This document shows, one piece after another, positions 11,195 to 20,008 of a stretch of 64,000 bases of DNA. Position 1 is the stretch's first letter. Every line of letters begins with the position of its first letter. The notes beneath the pieces are model-generated. The model was not told where the DNA came from. It did not search any database and saw only the letters and a program-made list of their open reading frames with translations. Origin of the DNA: Dehalococcoidia bacterium (lineage in GTDB: Bacteria > Chloroflexota > Dehalococcoidia > UBA2979); contig WHSU01000003.1 in NCBI GenBank assembly GCA_009379925.1, positions 74,160 through 138,159 of the forward strand, read 5' to 3'. The translations under genes and the position numbers were made by a program.

Positions 11195-11445
11195 AGTGCC
11201 TGGATCACCTGGTGGTACCGGTCTACATCGGTATTGCTGAGGTAGCGCAACTGCCGGCGCCGCTGCCCCACGAGCTTCAGCAGACCGCGCCGCGTGGCAT
11301 AGTCGTGCTTGTGCTCGCGCAGGTGCTCCGTGAGCCGGATGATGCGCTGGGTCAGCAGCGCGATCTGCACCTCCGACGAACCGCTGTCCGTCTCGTGCTG
11401 TTTGAACTCGTCGATGGTGGCGCGCTTCTGTTCGGTCGTTTGCAT
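11179..11445 (-). CDS. rpsO: 30S ribosomal protein S15
   Basis: [66 protein letters not shown]. Confidence 0.98.
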   Translation of the reverse strand: MQTTEQKRATIDEFKQHETDSGSSEVQIALLTQRIIRLTEHLREHKHDYATRRGLLKLVGQRRRQLRYLSNTDVDRYHQVIQALGLRR

Positions 11446-11503
11446 CAGGGGCGTGGGTCCGTCTTGTCCGTTGAACTGCTTCTTCTCTACGTCTTCACAC
11501 TCG

Positions 11504-11529
11504 GCTCGATGCGTCGCGACGCATCGAGC
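11504..11529. repeat. 26-bp perfect palindrome upstream of rpsO
   Basis: GCTCGATGCGTCG|CGACGCATCGAGC. Confidence 0.75.
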
Positions 11530-11626
11530 AGCACCGCGTGGCGGCTGCAACACCTTGAGTACGCTAGCATAGCCCCGAGGGCCGGGCAACGCGCGCCGGG
11601 CCGCCCCGCCGAGCCTCGGAGTCAGG

Positions 11627-12430
11627 ATGCCCCCTACGATCGTCGTGGTCGATGCCGATGCCTGCGTACCGGAGGTGCTCCGCGCGCCCGCCGGCCTGGT
11701 CGTCGCGCCACCCGAGGCGCCGCTGCTGCTGGAACCCGAGAACGTCCCGCGCCTGAGCCTGGAGGCCGGACGGCCGGCGCCGGGACCGGTCGCCGAGGCG
11801 TGCGCGCGCGCGGCCGAGCGGGCGGACGCGGTCCTCTATGTCGGAGCGGGCGACGCCTACGGCCAGCCCGAGGGCGCCGGCCAGGCGGCCCGACACGCCG
11901 TGGAGGCCTACGCTCCCGGCCGGCCCTTCGCCGCCTACGACAGCGCCGCGGCCCTCATGGGCGCCGGCTGGCAGGCCCTCGCCGCCGCGGAGGCGGCACG
12001 CGACGGAGCCTCGCTCGAACAGTCCCTCGAGGCGGCGGCGGCCGTGAGGGAGCGCGTCCACGTGCTGGCGATGCTCGAACACCCGGAGCTGGCGACCGCC
12101 GCGGGGGTCGCGGAGCTGACACTGGAGGGCACGCGGGCGGTCGTCGACCTACACGGCGCGGACGTGGACGTCCTGAGCCGCATCCCGAAGCGTGACCTGG
12201 CGCTCCGCGCGCTGCGCGACCGCTTCGCCGAGCAGACGGGCGGAGGTAGCGGCCGGCTGCATGTGGCGATCCACCACGCCGGGGCCGGCGCCGGCGCACA
12301 GGCCCTCGCCACATGGGCGGAGCGCAAGCTGGTCCCTGCACGACTGGTGGTCGCCCCCCTGACGAGGCACGCCGCCACGCGCCTGGGCCCTCGAATGCTC
12401 GGCGTCGCCTGGTACCGCGAGCCGGCCTGA
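11627..12430 (+). CDS. DegV-family-like fatty-acid binding protein
   Basis: Alpha/beta pattern with [30 protein letters not shown]..., reminiscent of DegV; divergent. Confidence 0.5.
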   Translation: MPPTIVVVDADACVPEVLRAPAGLVVAPPEAPLLLEPENVPRLSLEAGRPAPGPVAEACARAAERADAVLYVGAGDAYGQPEGAGQAARHAVEAYAPGRPFAAYDSAAALMGAGWQALAAAEAARDGASLEQSLEAAAAVRERVHVLAMLEHPELATAAGVAELTLEGTRAVVDLHGADVDVLSRIPKRDLALRALRDRFAEQTGGGSGRLHVAIHHAGAGAGAQALATWAERKLVPARLVVAPLTRHAATRLGPRMLGVAWYREPA

Positions 12431-12492
12431 CGCGCGTCGCCCCCTCCGTCGCGTGGCCACACCCGCCACCCCGACGGAGTATCATCCGGCCC

Positions 12493-13104
12493 ATGGCGCT
12501 GATAACGAACGGTGAAACGGACAGCGCGGTCCGCGACCGGCGGGATGTCGACCGCGTCCTCGCGAGCCTTGAGCCGTTGCCGCCGGAACGGGCGTGGCCG
12601 GCGCTCCTCGTGCTGGTCGGGCCGCCGGGCAGCGGCAAGTCGACGGTCGCGCGTGCGCTCCACCAGCGGATGGCGCTCGCCGTACTCGACCTCGACACGA
12701 TCCGCGCCCTCTTCATCGAGCATCCGGACTACTCCTTCGAGGAGACCCGCCGCGCCATGCGGGCGGCCCGCCTCGCGGCCGCGGAACTGCTCGAACGCCG
12801 CCGCACCGTGGTCATCGATGCGCCGAACCTCACCGAGTGGGAACGCCAGCCGCTGTACTCGCTGGCGGCGCAGCACGGCGCACGCCTGATCGTGGTGCAG
12901 GTGACGGCGCCCATGGGGCTGGTGCAGGAACGCATCCGGCGGCTGATCCGCTCACCAGAGCAGGCCGCCGGCATCGACATGGACGACCACCAGCGGATGG
13001 CGGGCCGGCAGGAGCCGATCACGCGGCCGCACCTCACGGTGGACACCTCGCGGGACATCCGGTCGTTCGTCGAAGGACTCGTGCTGGACCTCGAAGAGGG
13101 CTAG
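12493..13104 (+). CDS. AAA-type P-loop kinase (zeta-toxin/PNK-like)
   Basis: LLVLVGPPGSGKSTVARALHQRM Walker A; about 204 aa. Confidence 0.75.
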   Translation: MALITNGETDSAVRDRRDVDRVLASLEPLPPERAWPALLVLVGPPGSGKSTVARALHQRMALAVLDLDTIRALFIEHPDYSFEETRRAMRAARLAAAELLERRRTVVIDAPNLTEWERQPLYSLAAQHGARLIVVQVTAPMGLVQERIRRLIRSPEQAAGIDMDDHQRMAGRQEPITRPHLTVDTSRDIRSFVEGLVLDLEEG

Positions 13105-14009
13105 CGCCCGGCGCGGACGACCTCGCGCTCTCGTTCCGGCTCCGTCCCCGTTGCCACCTCGACTTCGAGCGCGACGCCACCCAGGGTCGGGACCTCGGCG
13201 GGTCCGGCGGGCAACGGCGGGCCGAGTTCGGTGGACCAGCGGCCGAGCCGGTCACGGATCAGCGGGTAACCCCGGCGCTGCAGCCATACGGCGACCGCGA
13301 GCCCCGCCAGCGAGATCGCCGCACCCACGATCCCGTCGAAGATGAAGTGGTTCGCCGTCGCGACCACCGAAACACACTGGAGCACCAGCACGCCGACCGC
13401 CAGGGCACGGGCCACGTGGTTCTTCGTCGCGTACCAGATCACGATGGCCAGCAGCAGCGCCCAACCCACGTGCAGCGAGGGAACAGCCGCATACGGGTTC
13501 ACGAACGGCTGCGTGGAGTTCGCCTGGTAGGCGATGTCGTCGAACACGGCCAGCGTGTCCACAAAGCCCCACTCGCGCAGGAAGCGCGGCGGCGCCACCG
13601 GGAACGACCAATAGAGGACGAGCGCGAACCCACCGGAGATCAGCAGCGCGTCCCGCAGCAACGTGTACGCGGCGCGACGCTTCCAGAACATCACCAGCCC
13701 CACGGCAATGATCAGCGGGAAATCCAACCAGAAGTACGTGAAGTTGAAGAGCCGCACCAGCAGCTCGGACTCCAGCGCCCAGCGATTGATGTGGGGTTCG
13801 AAGAAGATGCCCCAGCCGGACTGCATATCCACGATCCAGCGCGCGTGCGCCAGCGCCTCGCGGGTGCGGTCTACGGCGGCGCCACGGACGATGAAGTACG
13901 CGAGAAACCCGAAGGCGACCAGGCCGATCTCGACCAGGTCGAACCACGCCACGCGGGTACGGTCAGGCGCCGTGACCCCGTGCAAGTAGTGGAAGACACG
14001 ATGTCGCAT
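13101..14009 (-). CDS. PAP2-superfamily membrane phosphatase (inositolphosphotransferase-type)
   Basis: SFPVAPPRFL...NPYAAVPSLHVGWALL...ANHFIFDGIVGA PAP2 motifs with TM helices. Confidence 0.85.
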   Translation of the reverse strand: MRHRVFHYLHGVTAPDRTRVAWFDLVEIGLVAFGFLAYFIVRGAAVDRTREALAHARWIVDMQSGWGIFFEPHINRWALESELLVRLFNFTYFWLDFPLIIAVGLVMFWKRRAAYTLLRDALLISGGFALVLYWSFPVAPPRFLREWGFVDTLAVFDDIAYQANSTQPFVNPYAAVPSLHVGWALLLAIVIWYATKNHVARALAVGVLVLQCVSVVATANHFIFDGIVGAAISLAGLAVAVWLQRRGYPLIRDRLGRWSTELGPPLPAGPAEVPTLGGVALEVEVATGTEPEREREVVRAGR

Positions 14010-14278
14010 GTTGCCCCCGGCATCCCGGCCAACACCAGCATGGCCCGCCGAGAAGCCGCTCAATCGAACGGCCATATTGTAACGCCGGACGCGCCCGTTC
14101 GGTTCCCCAGCGCCAGGAATCGCATCGCCCTCACTTGCCGCGCCACGACGGTCGTGTCTATGCTCCCGCCGCCCCGCCGTGCCTACATGGCCCCCGGACG
14201 CCGATACTCTCGGCATACGTACGAGCATCGCAGGCCCATGCGACCGAGGGGCGCCGGCGCCTAGAGAAAGGGACACGC

Positions 14279-15784
14279 GTGCAGATCCAGGTGACCTCCG
14301 GAAGACTCGTCGACCAGCCGGCCGACACCTATGTCGTCACAGTGCCGCAGGGCAGCCGCCGGCTGAGCGGCCAGGCCGCCGCCGTGGACGGCGCGCTGGA
14401 TGGCGCGGTCGCCCAGCAGGTGCGGGACGACCTGATCACCGGCAAGGACGGCGAGGTCACCGTGATCCCGGGCGCCGGCAAGGTCCCGGCAAAGCGCGTC
14501 GTCGTCCTCGGTACTGGCAAGCGCGACGATCCGGAGACGGCGGACCGTCTGCGCGCCCGCGCCGCCAACCTCGCGAGGCGGTTGCGGGGCATGGAGGCGG
14601 GCAGCGTCGCATTCGCGGTCGGCGATGGCACCGGCGCACTGGACCCCGCGGAGGCGGGTGGCGCCATCGCGGAAGGCTTCCTGCTGGGGCTGTACCGCTT
14701 CGACCAGCACCACACCCGGGCGGCGGACCGGGCCAGCGGCTCGATCGGCGACCTCACCCTCGTGGAGCCGGTGGCGCGCAAGACCGCGGCGGTAGAGCAG
14801 GGCGCCGAGCGCGGGCGCGTGATGGGCGAAGGCACGAACCTGGCGCGGGACCTGGCGAACGAGCCGGCCAACCTGATGACGCCCTCGATCATCGCGGGCC
14901 GCGCACAGGATGTGGCCACCGAGCACGGCCTGGAATGCAAGATCATCGAACGCGCGGAGGCGGAGCGCCTGAAGATGGGCTCCTACCTCTCGGTCTCCAA
15001 CGGCTCCGTGCAGCCGCCCAAGTTCATCGTGCTCACGTATCGAGGCGGGCGCGGCAACCGCTTCATCGGCCTGGTCGGCAAGGGCATCACCTTCGACACC
15101 GGGGGCATCTCCCTGAAGCCAGCAGAGGGCATGCAAGCAATGAAGGGCGACATGAGCGGCGCCGCCTCCGTGATCGGGGCCATGCAGGCCATCGCGCGCC
15201 TCAAGCCGAACGTGAACGTCATGGGCATCGCGCCGTGCACGGAGAACATGCCCAGCGGCTCCGCCACCAAACCCGGCGACGTGGTCTACGCCATGGACGG
15301 CCAGTCCATCGAAGTGATCAACACGGACGCCGAGGGCCGCCTGGTGCTGGCGGATGGCATCGCCTACGCGAAGTCGCAGGGCTGCAACACCATCGTGGAC
15401 ATCGCCACCCTGACAGGCGCGATGAGCGTCTCGCTGGGGAACGTGCGCACGGGCGTCTTCGTGAACAACGACCGGCTCTGGAGCGAGCTGGAGCGGGCTT
15501 CCGAACGCAGCGGCGAGCGCCTCTGGCGCATGCCCCTGGACAAGGAGTACGAGGACCAGATCAAGTCGGACGTGGCCGACATGAAGAACACCGGAGGCCG
15601 CCCCGCGGGCTCCATCACGGCCGCGAAGTTCCTGGAGAAGTTCGCCGGCGACACGCCATGGGCGCACCTCGACATCGCCGGAGTGATGTCCGCGGCCGGC
15701 GACAAGGGCGTGCTCGTGAAGGGCATGTCCGGCATCCCGGTGCGCACCCTGGTGCACTTCGTGCTCAATCGCGCGCGGGGGTAG
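14279..15784 (+). CDS. pepA: Leucyl aminopeptidase (M17)
   Basis: VGKGITFDTGGISLKPAEGMQAMKGDMSGAA...NTDAEGRLVLADGIAYA; GTG start. Confidence 0.95.
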   Translation: MQIQVTSGRLVDQPADTYVVTVPQGSRRLSGQAAAVDGALDGAVAQQVRDDLITGKDGEVTVIPGAGKVPAKRVVVLGTGKRDDPETADRLRARAANLARRLRGMEAGSVAFAVGDGTGALDPAEAGGAIAEGFLLGLYRFDQHHTRAADRASGSIGDLTLVEPVARKTAAVEQGAERGRVMGEGTNLARDLANEPANLMTPSIIAGRAQDVATEHGLECKIIERAEAERLKMGSYLSVSNGSVQPPKFIVLTYRGGRGNRFIGLVGKGITFDTGGISLKPAEGMQAMKGDMSGAASVIGAMQAIARLKPNVNVMGIAPCTENMPSGSATKPGDVVYAMDGQSIEVINTDAEGRLVLADGIAYAKSQGCNTIVDIATLTGAMSVSLGNVRTGVFVNNDRLWSELERASERSGERLWRMPLDKEYEDQIKSDVADMKNTGGRPAGSITAAKFLEKFAGDTPWAHLDIAGVMSAAGDKGVLVKGMSGIPVRTLVHFVLNRARG

Positions 15785-15838
15785 ACCCGCCCGACGGCGA
15801 CGCATGCATCGAGGCCCGCCAGCCCCTGCGTGATCGCG

Positions 15839-16060
15839 CTAGCGGTCGGGTCGCATCAGATCGGTGATCAGCGGGTCAAAGCGCTCCGACTCCACGGCGA
15901 AGGAGACGCGGGTGCGTGCCGGCTCATCCGGCAACGGCTCGATGGCGAAGACATCCAGCCGGCCGCCTTGCTCCATGTACCGGGCGAGCGCGTTGAGGAT
16001 GTCCGCCACATACTGGCGGCCCCTCAGGTCCTGGAAGGGGTCGTCGCGCTCCTGGGGCAA
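15839..16060 (-). CDS. Small hypothetical protein (TTG start)
   Basis: 73 aa ORF, stop codon immediately upstream. Confidence 0.35.
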   Translation of the reverse strand: MPQERDDPFQDLRGRQYVADILNALARYMEQGGRLDVFAIEPLPDEPARTRVSFAVESERFDPLITDLMRPDR

Positions 16061-16069
16061 TGCGCACGC

Positions 16070-16300
16070 CCTTCAACCCGGCTCCCCCAGAATCGGGATT
16101 CCACCCGATGGAGGAGACACGCGCCCTCCCGCATTGTGGATTCGCACCGTGGGGCAACGTCCCCGCCGGTGAAGTCGGTGAGATTGGGGAGGGCCTTCCC
16201 GTCTCACCGGCGCCCTGACCACAACTCGATCGCAACTCGCTGGGCCCTCAGAGGACTCCGCCCCACTAAGGCGGCGCTGGACCAGTCCTCAGAGGACGCT
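16070..16300. ncRNA. Candidate structured RNA element (strand and family unknown)
   Basis: Multiple stems: ATCGGG/CCCGAT 16092-16109; GCCGGTGA 16165/TCACCGGC 16204; GGTGAGA 16177/TCTCACC 16202; CCTCAGAGGACT 16246/AGTCCTCAGAGG 16284 enclosing CCGCC/GGCGG. Confidence 0.35.
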
Positions 16301-16375
16301 GATTCGGCAGCCACGCGCAGCATGGATGCGCGTGGAGCAGCCCGTCAAGCCACCGCGCGAGGGTACACTGAGTGC

Positions 16376-16771
16376 ATGGCGACGCGAGCGGGCACCATCG
16401 CAGGGCTGGCGGGGGTCATCCTGTGGACCGACGCCCAGCGATTCCAACAGATGCGCGACTTCTACGTCGACACGCTGGGCCTGACGCCCCGCTCCGACCG
16501 TCACCGCTTCATCAGTTTCGTCCTGGAGCCCGCGGCCGACGTGCGACTCTCGATCGCAGTCCATGACGCGGTCGGCGGACCGGCCCGCGAGCCGTTGCGC
16601 TCGATGCTCCACCTCCGCGTCGACGACATCCACGAGGCGCACGCAGCCCTCGTGGATGCCGGCGTCGAGTTCTCCCGACCACCGGAACAGGAGTCGTGGG
16701 GCGGCTGGATCGCCACCTTTGCCGACCCCGACGGCAACACCCTGCAGTTGATGCAGCCGGGGGACGTCTGA
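16376..16771 (+). CDS. VOC-family (glyoxalase-like) protein
   Basis: VILWTDAQRFQQMRDFYVDTLGL...IATFADPDGNTLQLMQP. Confidence 0.85.
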   Translation: MATRAGTIAGLAGVILWTDAQRFQQMRDFYVDTLGLTPRSDRHRFISFVLEPAADVRLSIAVHDAVGGPAREPLRSMLHLRVDDIHEAHAALVDAGVEFSRPPEQESWGGWIATFADPDGNTLQLMQPGDV

Positions 16772-17343
16772 TGCGCATCGCGCTCGACTTCGACGGCACG
16801 ATCGCGGACGCCGTGGGCGCGAAAGTCCGCTACGCCCGCGAGCGCTACGCCGTCACGCTGCCGCCCGAGGACAGCATGCGCCCGGGCGCCGTGCCGCTCA
16901 TGGGCCTCGAGGCCTACGAGCAGATGATCCGCGACGTCTTCGGCTCCCCGCTCACCCTGGAGATGGAGCCGATGCCCGGCGCGGTCCAGGCGCTGCACCG
17001 CCTCCAGCGCGACCACGAGCTGTACGTGGTGACGGCCCGCCTGGACGAGGAGGTCGACTACGCCGGCACCTGGCTGCACGACCGGGGCATCGAGGTTCAG
17101 GACATCCACCACACCCGCCGGGGGCCCAAGGTGGCGCCCTGCGAGGCGCTGGAGGCCGCGGTGCTGCTCGAAGACTCGGCGACGGAGCTGACGTACTTCG
17201 GGACCCACGCCGCGTGCATGGCGCTGCTGGAGACGCCGTACAACCGCGAACTGGAGCGCCTGGACCACTGGCGACTGGTGCCGGACTGGCCCGCGTTCGA
17301 GGTGCTGTGCGAGGAACTCGCCCGCACGGAGGTCGCTCCATAG
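16771..17343 (+). CDS. HAD-family hydrolase (5'-nucleotidase-like)
   Basis: MRIALDFDGTIAD...LYVVTAR; start overlaps stop of the VOC gene. Confidence 0.8.
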   Translation: MRIALDFDGTIADAVGAKVRYARERYAVTLPPEDSMRPGAVPLMGLEAYEQMIRDVFGSPLTLEMEPMPGAVQALHRLQRDHELYVVTARLDEEVDYAGTWLHDRGIEVQDIHHTRRGPKVAPCEALEAAVLLEDSATELTYFGTHAACMALLETPYNRELERLDHWRLVPDWPAFEVLCEELARTEVAP

Positions 17344-17936
17344 TGCGCATCGGGATCGACTTCGACGGGACGCTTGCCAGCTGGGGCGACGCGATGGCCG
17401 CCTACCTCGACGAGCGCCACGGGTTGCCGCTGGCCGCCGACCGGCACGTACAGGACCAGCTGCCTGAGGACATATTCGTGCCGATGGTGCGCGAACTGAT
17501 GGCGAGCGAGTGGACGCTTGCCATGCCGCCCCTCCCCGGCGCCCTCGACGCGATGCGCCTGCTCTCGGCGGAGCACGAGCTGTACGTGGTCACCGCGCGA
17601 CACCGTCACGAGGCGGAGTGGGCGGCCCGCTGGGTCGACCACCACGGTCTCTGGGTGCAGGAGGTCGTTCACACCGACCGCGCGCCGAAAAGCGCAGCCT
17701 GCCGGCGACTCGGGCTCTCCGTCCTGCTCGACGACAACCTACCGGTGCTGGCAGAGATCTGTGGGACGGCCACCGTGCCCGCGCACCTCAGGCCACCGCC
17801 CGAGGCGATCCCGTGGATGCCCACGCTGGACGATATCCCGGCAGCCATCCGGCCGATCGAACACTGGCCGCACTTTGGCGAGCTGTGCCGAGAGCTATGC
17901 GGCTGCGAGCGCTGCGGCGCGGAGGCGGCCGGCTAG
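17343..17936 (+). CDS. HAD-family hydrolase, tandem paralog of the previous gene
   Basis: VRIGIDFDGTLASWGD...HELYVVTARHRHEAEWAARW; GTG start overlapping previous stop. Confidence 0.8.
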   Translation: MRIGIDFDGTLASWGDAMAAYLDERHGLPLAADRHVQDQLPEDIFVPMVRELMASEWTLAMPPLPGALDAMRLLSAEHELYVVTARHRHEAEWAARWVDHHGLWVQEVVHTDRAPKSAACRRLGLSVLLDDNLPVLAEICGTATVPAHLRPPPEAIPWMPTLDDIPAAIRPIEHWPHFGELCRELCGCERCGAEAAG

Positions 17937-18104
17937 GCGGTCCCAGCTCTCGAGGGGCGCGCCTACGGCTCGATCGCGTCCGCGCCGACCTGGCCGGTGG
18001 GGTCGGACCGTCCCACTTCTGCATCCCACATCTCGACGCTCGAGGGCTTGTGACGAAAGCGGGACGCCCGCGCTGGTAGCACGGGCGTCAGAGGGGGCGA
18101 GGTG

Positions 18105-18386
18105 CTAAGAGAGCATGCGCACGGTGCCGGCCGTGCCGTCCACCTCGATGTGTGCACCGTCGCGGATCGCCCTTGTGGCGCCGGGTACACCGAGTACGGC
18201 GGGGATGCCGCACTCCCTCGCCGCCAGGGCGGCGTTGCTGAGCGAACCGCCGCTCTCCGCGACGAAGGCGCCCAGCGTCGCGAACAGCGGCAGCCAGCGC
18301 GGACTCGCGGTCGACGCCACCACGATGTCACCCGCCGCCAGCTTCCCGGCGTCCAGCGGGTCCGCGAAGACCCGCGCCCGCCCCAC
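18105..18386 (-). pseudogene. Orphan PEP-utilising-enzyme mobile (swivelling) domain, likely remnant
   Basis: In-frame ...[77 protein letters not shown]...; a stop lies about 20 codons upstream of LRGIAAAPG. Confidence 0.6.
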
Positions 18387-18645
18387 GATGTACCCCGGCG
18401 CCGCGGCAATGCCGCGGAGCGAGCGCTCCCGCTCGACGGGCCGGGCGGCCTCGACGTCTGCCGTCTCGAACCTCCTGTCCGTTCACGTTTGCCATCTCGA
18501 TTGTGGGCGACCGAGATTAAGGCCAGATAATCCGTCACCGCAGCGGGGGTCGGCGCCCGGATGATCGGTTCGCCAACAGGTCACCAGCCGACCACGGCGA
18601 GTGATGCGCGTCGACGCGGCATCGGGAGGTCCGATGCTCCGGCGC

Positions 18646-19236
18646 CTATCGTCTGGCGAACGTGAGAAGGTCAGAGATGTCGCCCGCATCCGCCTGCTGG
18701 AGCGCCGCGCGGTAGGCCGCCCGAAGTTCATCGGTGTTCACGTCCAGTCCCGAACCCCAGCTGAACCGTTCGCCGCCCAATGCCTGGACGAGGTGTTCCG
18801 CCGCGACGCGACCGTGCCGGCCATTCCCGTTCGGGAACGGGTGGATGGCCACCAGGCGATGGTGGAACCGGGCCGCTGTCTCATCCACCGAATAGGTCCC
18901 GACCTCGATCCAGGTGCGGACATCCTCGACAAGATCTCGGACGGTCGTTGAGATCCGCGCCGGTGCGATGCCGATGTTGGTCTCTCGCAGGCGGTAGCGG
19001 CCGGCCCAGCGCCAAACCTTTCCGAGCATCGCCCGGTGAAGGTCACGCAGGTACCGGTCATCGAGGAGTTGCTCGACCGTCGGCGGTCGCCGGAGCAGCA
19101 GTGCATCCGCGATGTTGCGCTGCTCCGCCTCGAAGAGGTCACCGCGCGTCGCGATGTAGCTCGGGATCAGGCCCTGCCGGTCCTCCTCGGAGATCTCGGT
19201 GTGACCATCGCCGCGTGGGAGGAGTGGGTCGATCAC
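18646..19236 (-). CDS. Fic/DOC-family protein (mobile mystery protein B-like)
   Basis: IHPFPNGNGRHGR Fic motif; overlaps the upstream HTH gene by 4 bp. Confidence 0.85.
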   Translation of the reverse strand: MIDPLLPRGDGHTEISEEDRQGLIPSYIATRGDLFEAEQRNIADALLLRRPPTVEQLLDDRYLRDLHRAMLGKVWRWAGRYRLRETNIGIAPARISTTVRDLVEDVRTWIEVGTYSVDETAARFHHRLVAIHPFPNGNGRHGRVAAEHLVQALGGERFSWGSGLDVNTDELRAAYRAALQQADAGDISDLLTFARR

Positions 19237-19706
19237 CGGACCTGGCGAGCCCCGGGCTCGGACCAGAGGTCGCGGCGGTCGATCAGACGGGCGGCCAACT
19301 CCTCGATCTGTGCCGCCGCCTCGTCGTCGGCCACCGTCTGGTCCTCGAGGCGGCTCTGGTGGGACACCCTCGCGAGGTGTTGCGCGGCCTTCCGGCGGGC
19401 CTGCGCGCGCACCGCTTCTTCGAGGGGGCGCCGGGGCAAGAGAAAGTACACCACGTCACAGTCGAGGGCGTCCGCGGCTCGCCGCAGCGTGTCCCACTTC
19501 ACGGTCCCGCGCTGTTCGCTCTGCTCGAGCAGGTGCACCGCCTGCTGACTAATGCCCAGCCGCGCGCCCAGCTCGGCGCCGGACATCCCGATCGCGTCTC
19601 GGATCGCGCGAATCCACCCGCGATGGGGACGCCGTTCATCGACCAACCCCCTCAGCGGTGTGAGGCGCGCGTCGAGGCGTGCGCGGGCAATCGATCTGTC
19701 GTTCAT
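19233..19706 (-). CDS. XRE-type HTH protein (mobile mystery protein A-like)
   Basis: WIRAIRDAIGMSGAELGARLGISQQAVHLLEQSEQRGTVKWDTLRRAADALDCDVVYFLLPR. Confidence 0.8.
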   Translation of the reverse strand: MNDRSIARARLDARLTPLRGLVDERRPHRGWIRAIRDAIGMSGAELGARLGISQQAVHLLEQSEQRGTVKWDTLRRAADALDCDVVYFLLPRRPLEEAVRAQARRKAAQHLARVSHQSRLEDQTVADDEAAAQIEELAARLIDRRDLWSEPGARQVR

Positions 19707-19748
19707 CGGAAGAGACTACAATGTGCACCTAGTAAAGTCAACCCAACA

Positions 19749-19803
19749 CGACAATATATACCAATTGTCGATTCGCCTCCTTTCGACAATAGATGGCTTG
19801 TCG
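19749..19803. promoter_or_regulatory. Putative operator: four alternating CGACAA/TTGTCG half-sites
   Basis: CGACAA 19749-19754, TTGTCG 19765-19770, CGACAA 19784-19789, TTGTCG 19798-19803, just upstream of the HTH-Fic operon, in an AT-rich island. Confidence 0.5.
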
Positions 19804-19820
19804 ATCCCTCGGTGATACTC

Positions 19821-20003
19821 CTAGCCGACCGTGAGCCGCAGCACCAGCAGCGGCCACATCACGACGACCGCGCCGTTCCGCAGGTAGCGCAGCCACGGCA
19901 CCCCGACGCCATGGCGGCTCTCGACGAGGCCATTTCCGATCCAGCCAACTGAGCCGAGCACGAACGTGACGAGGATGGCGACGTTCAGGGCCGAACTGAG
20001 CAC
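19821..20003 (-). CDS. Small membrane protein
   Basis: 60 aa, two hydrophobic stretches, directly downstream of coaBC. Confidence 0.45.
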   Translation of the reverse strand: MLSSALNVAILVTFVLGSVGWIGNGLVESRHGVGVPWLRYLRNGAVVVMWPLLVLRLTVG

Positions 20004-20008
20004 GGCCC

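Noticed and set aside
12594-14264. 556-aa plus-strand ORF
   Set aside because: Runs out of frame through the P-loop kinase and antisense to the PAP2 gene; no recognisable domain.
14179-15867. 562-aa ORF overlapping pepA in another frame
   Set aside because: Arg/Gly/His-rich out-of-frame translation of pepA.
16120-16150. Possible tRNA T-arm (minus strand CGGTGCGAATCC)
   Set aside because: No acceptor stem, anticodon arm or CCA context could be assembled around it.
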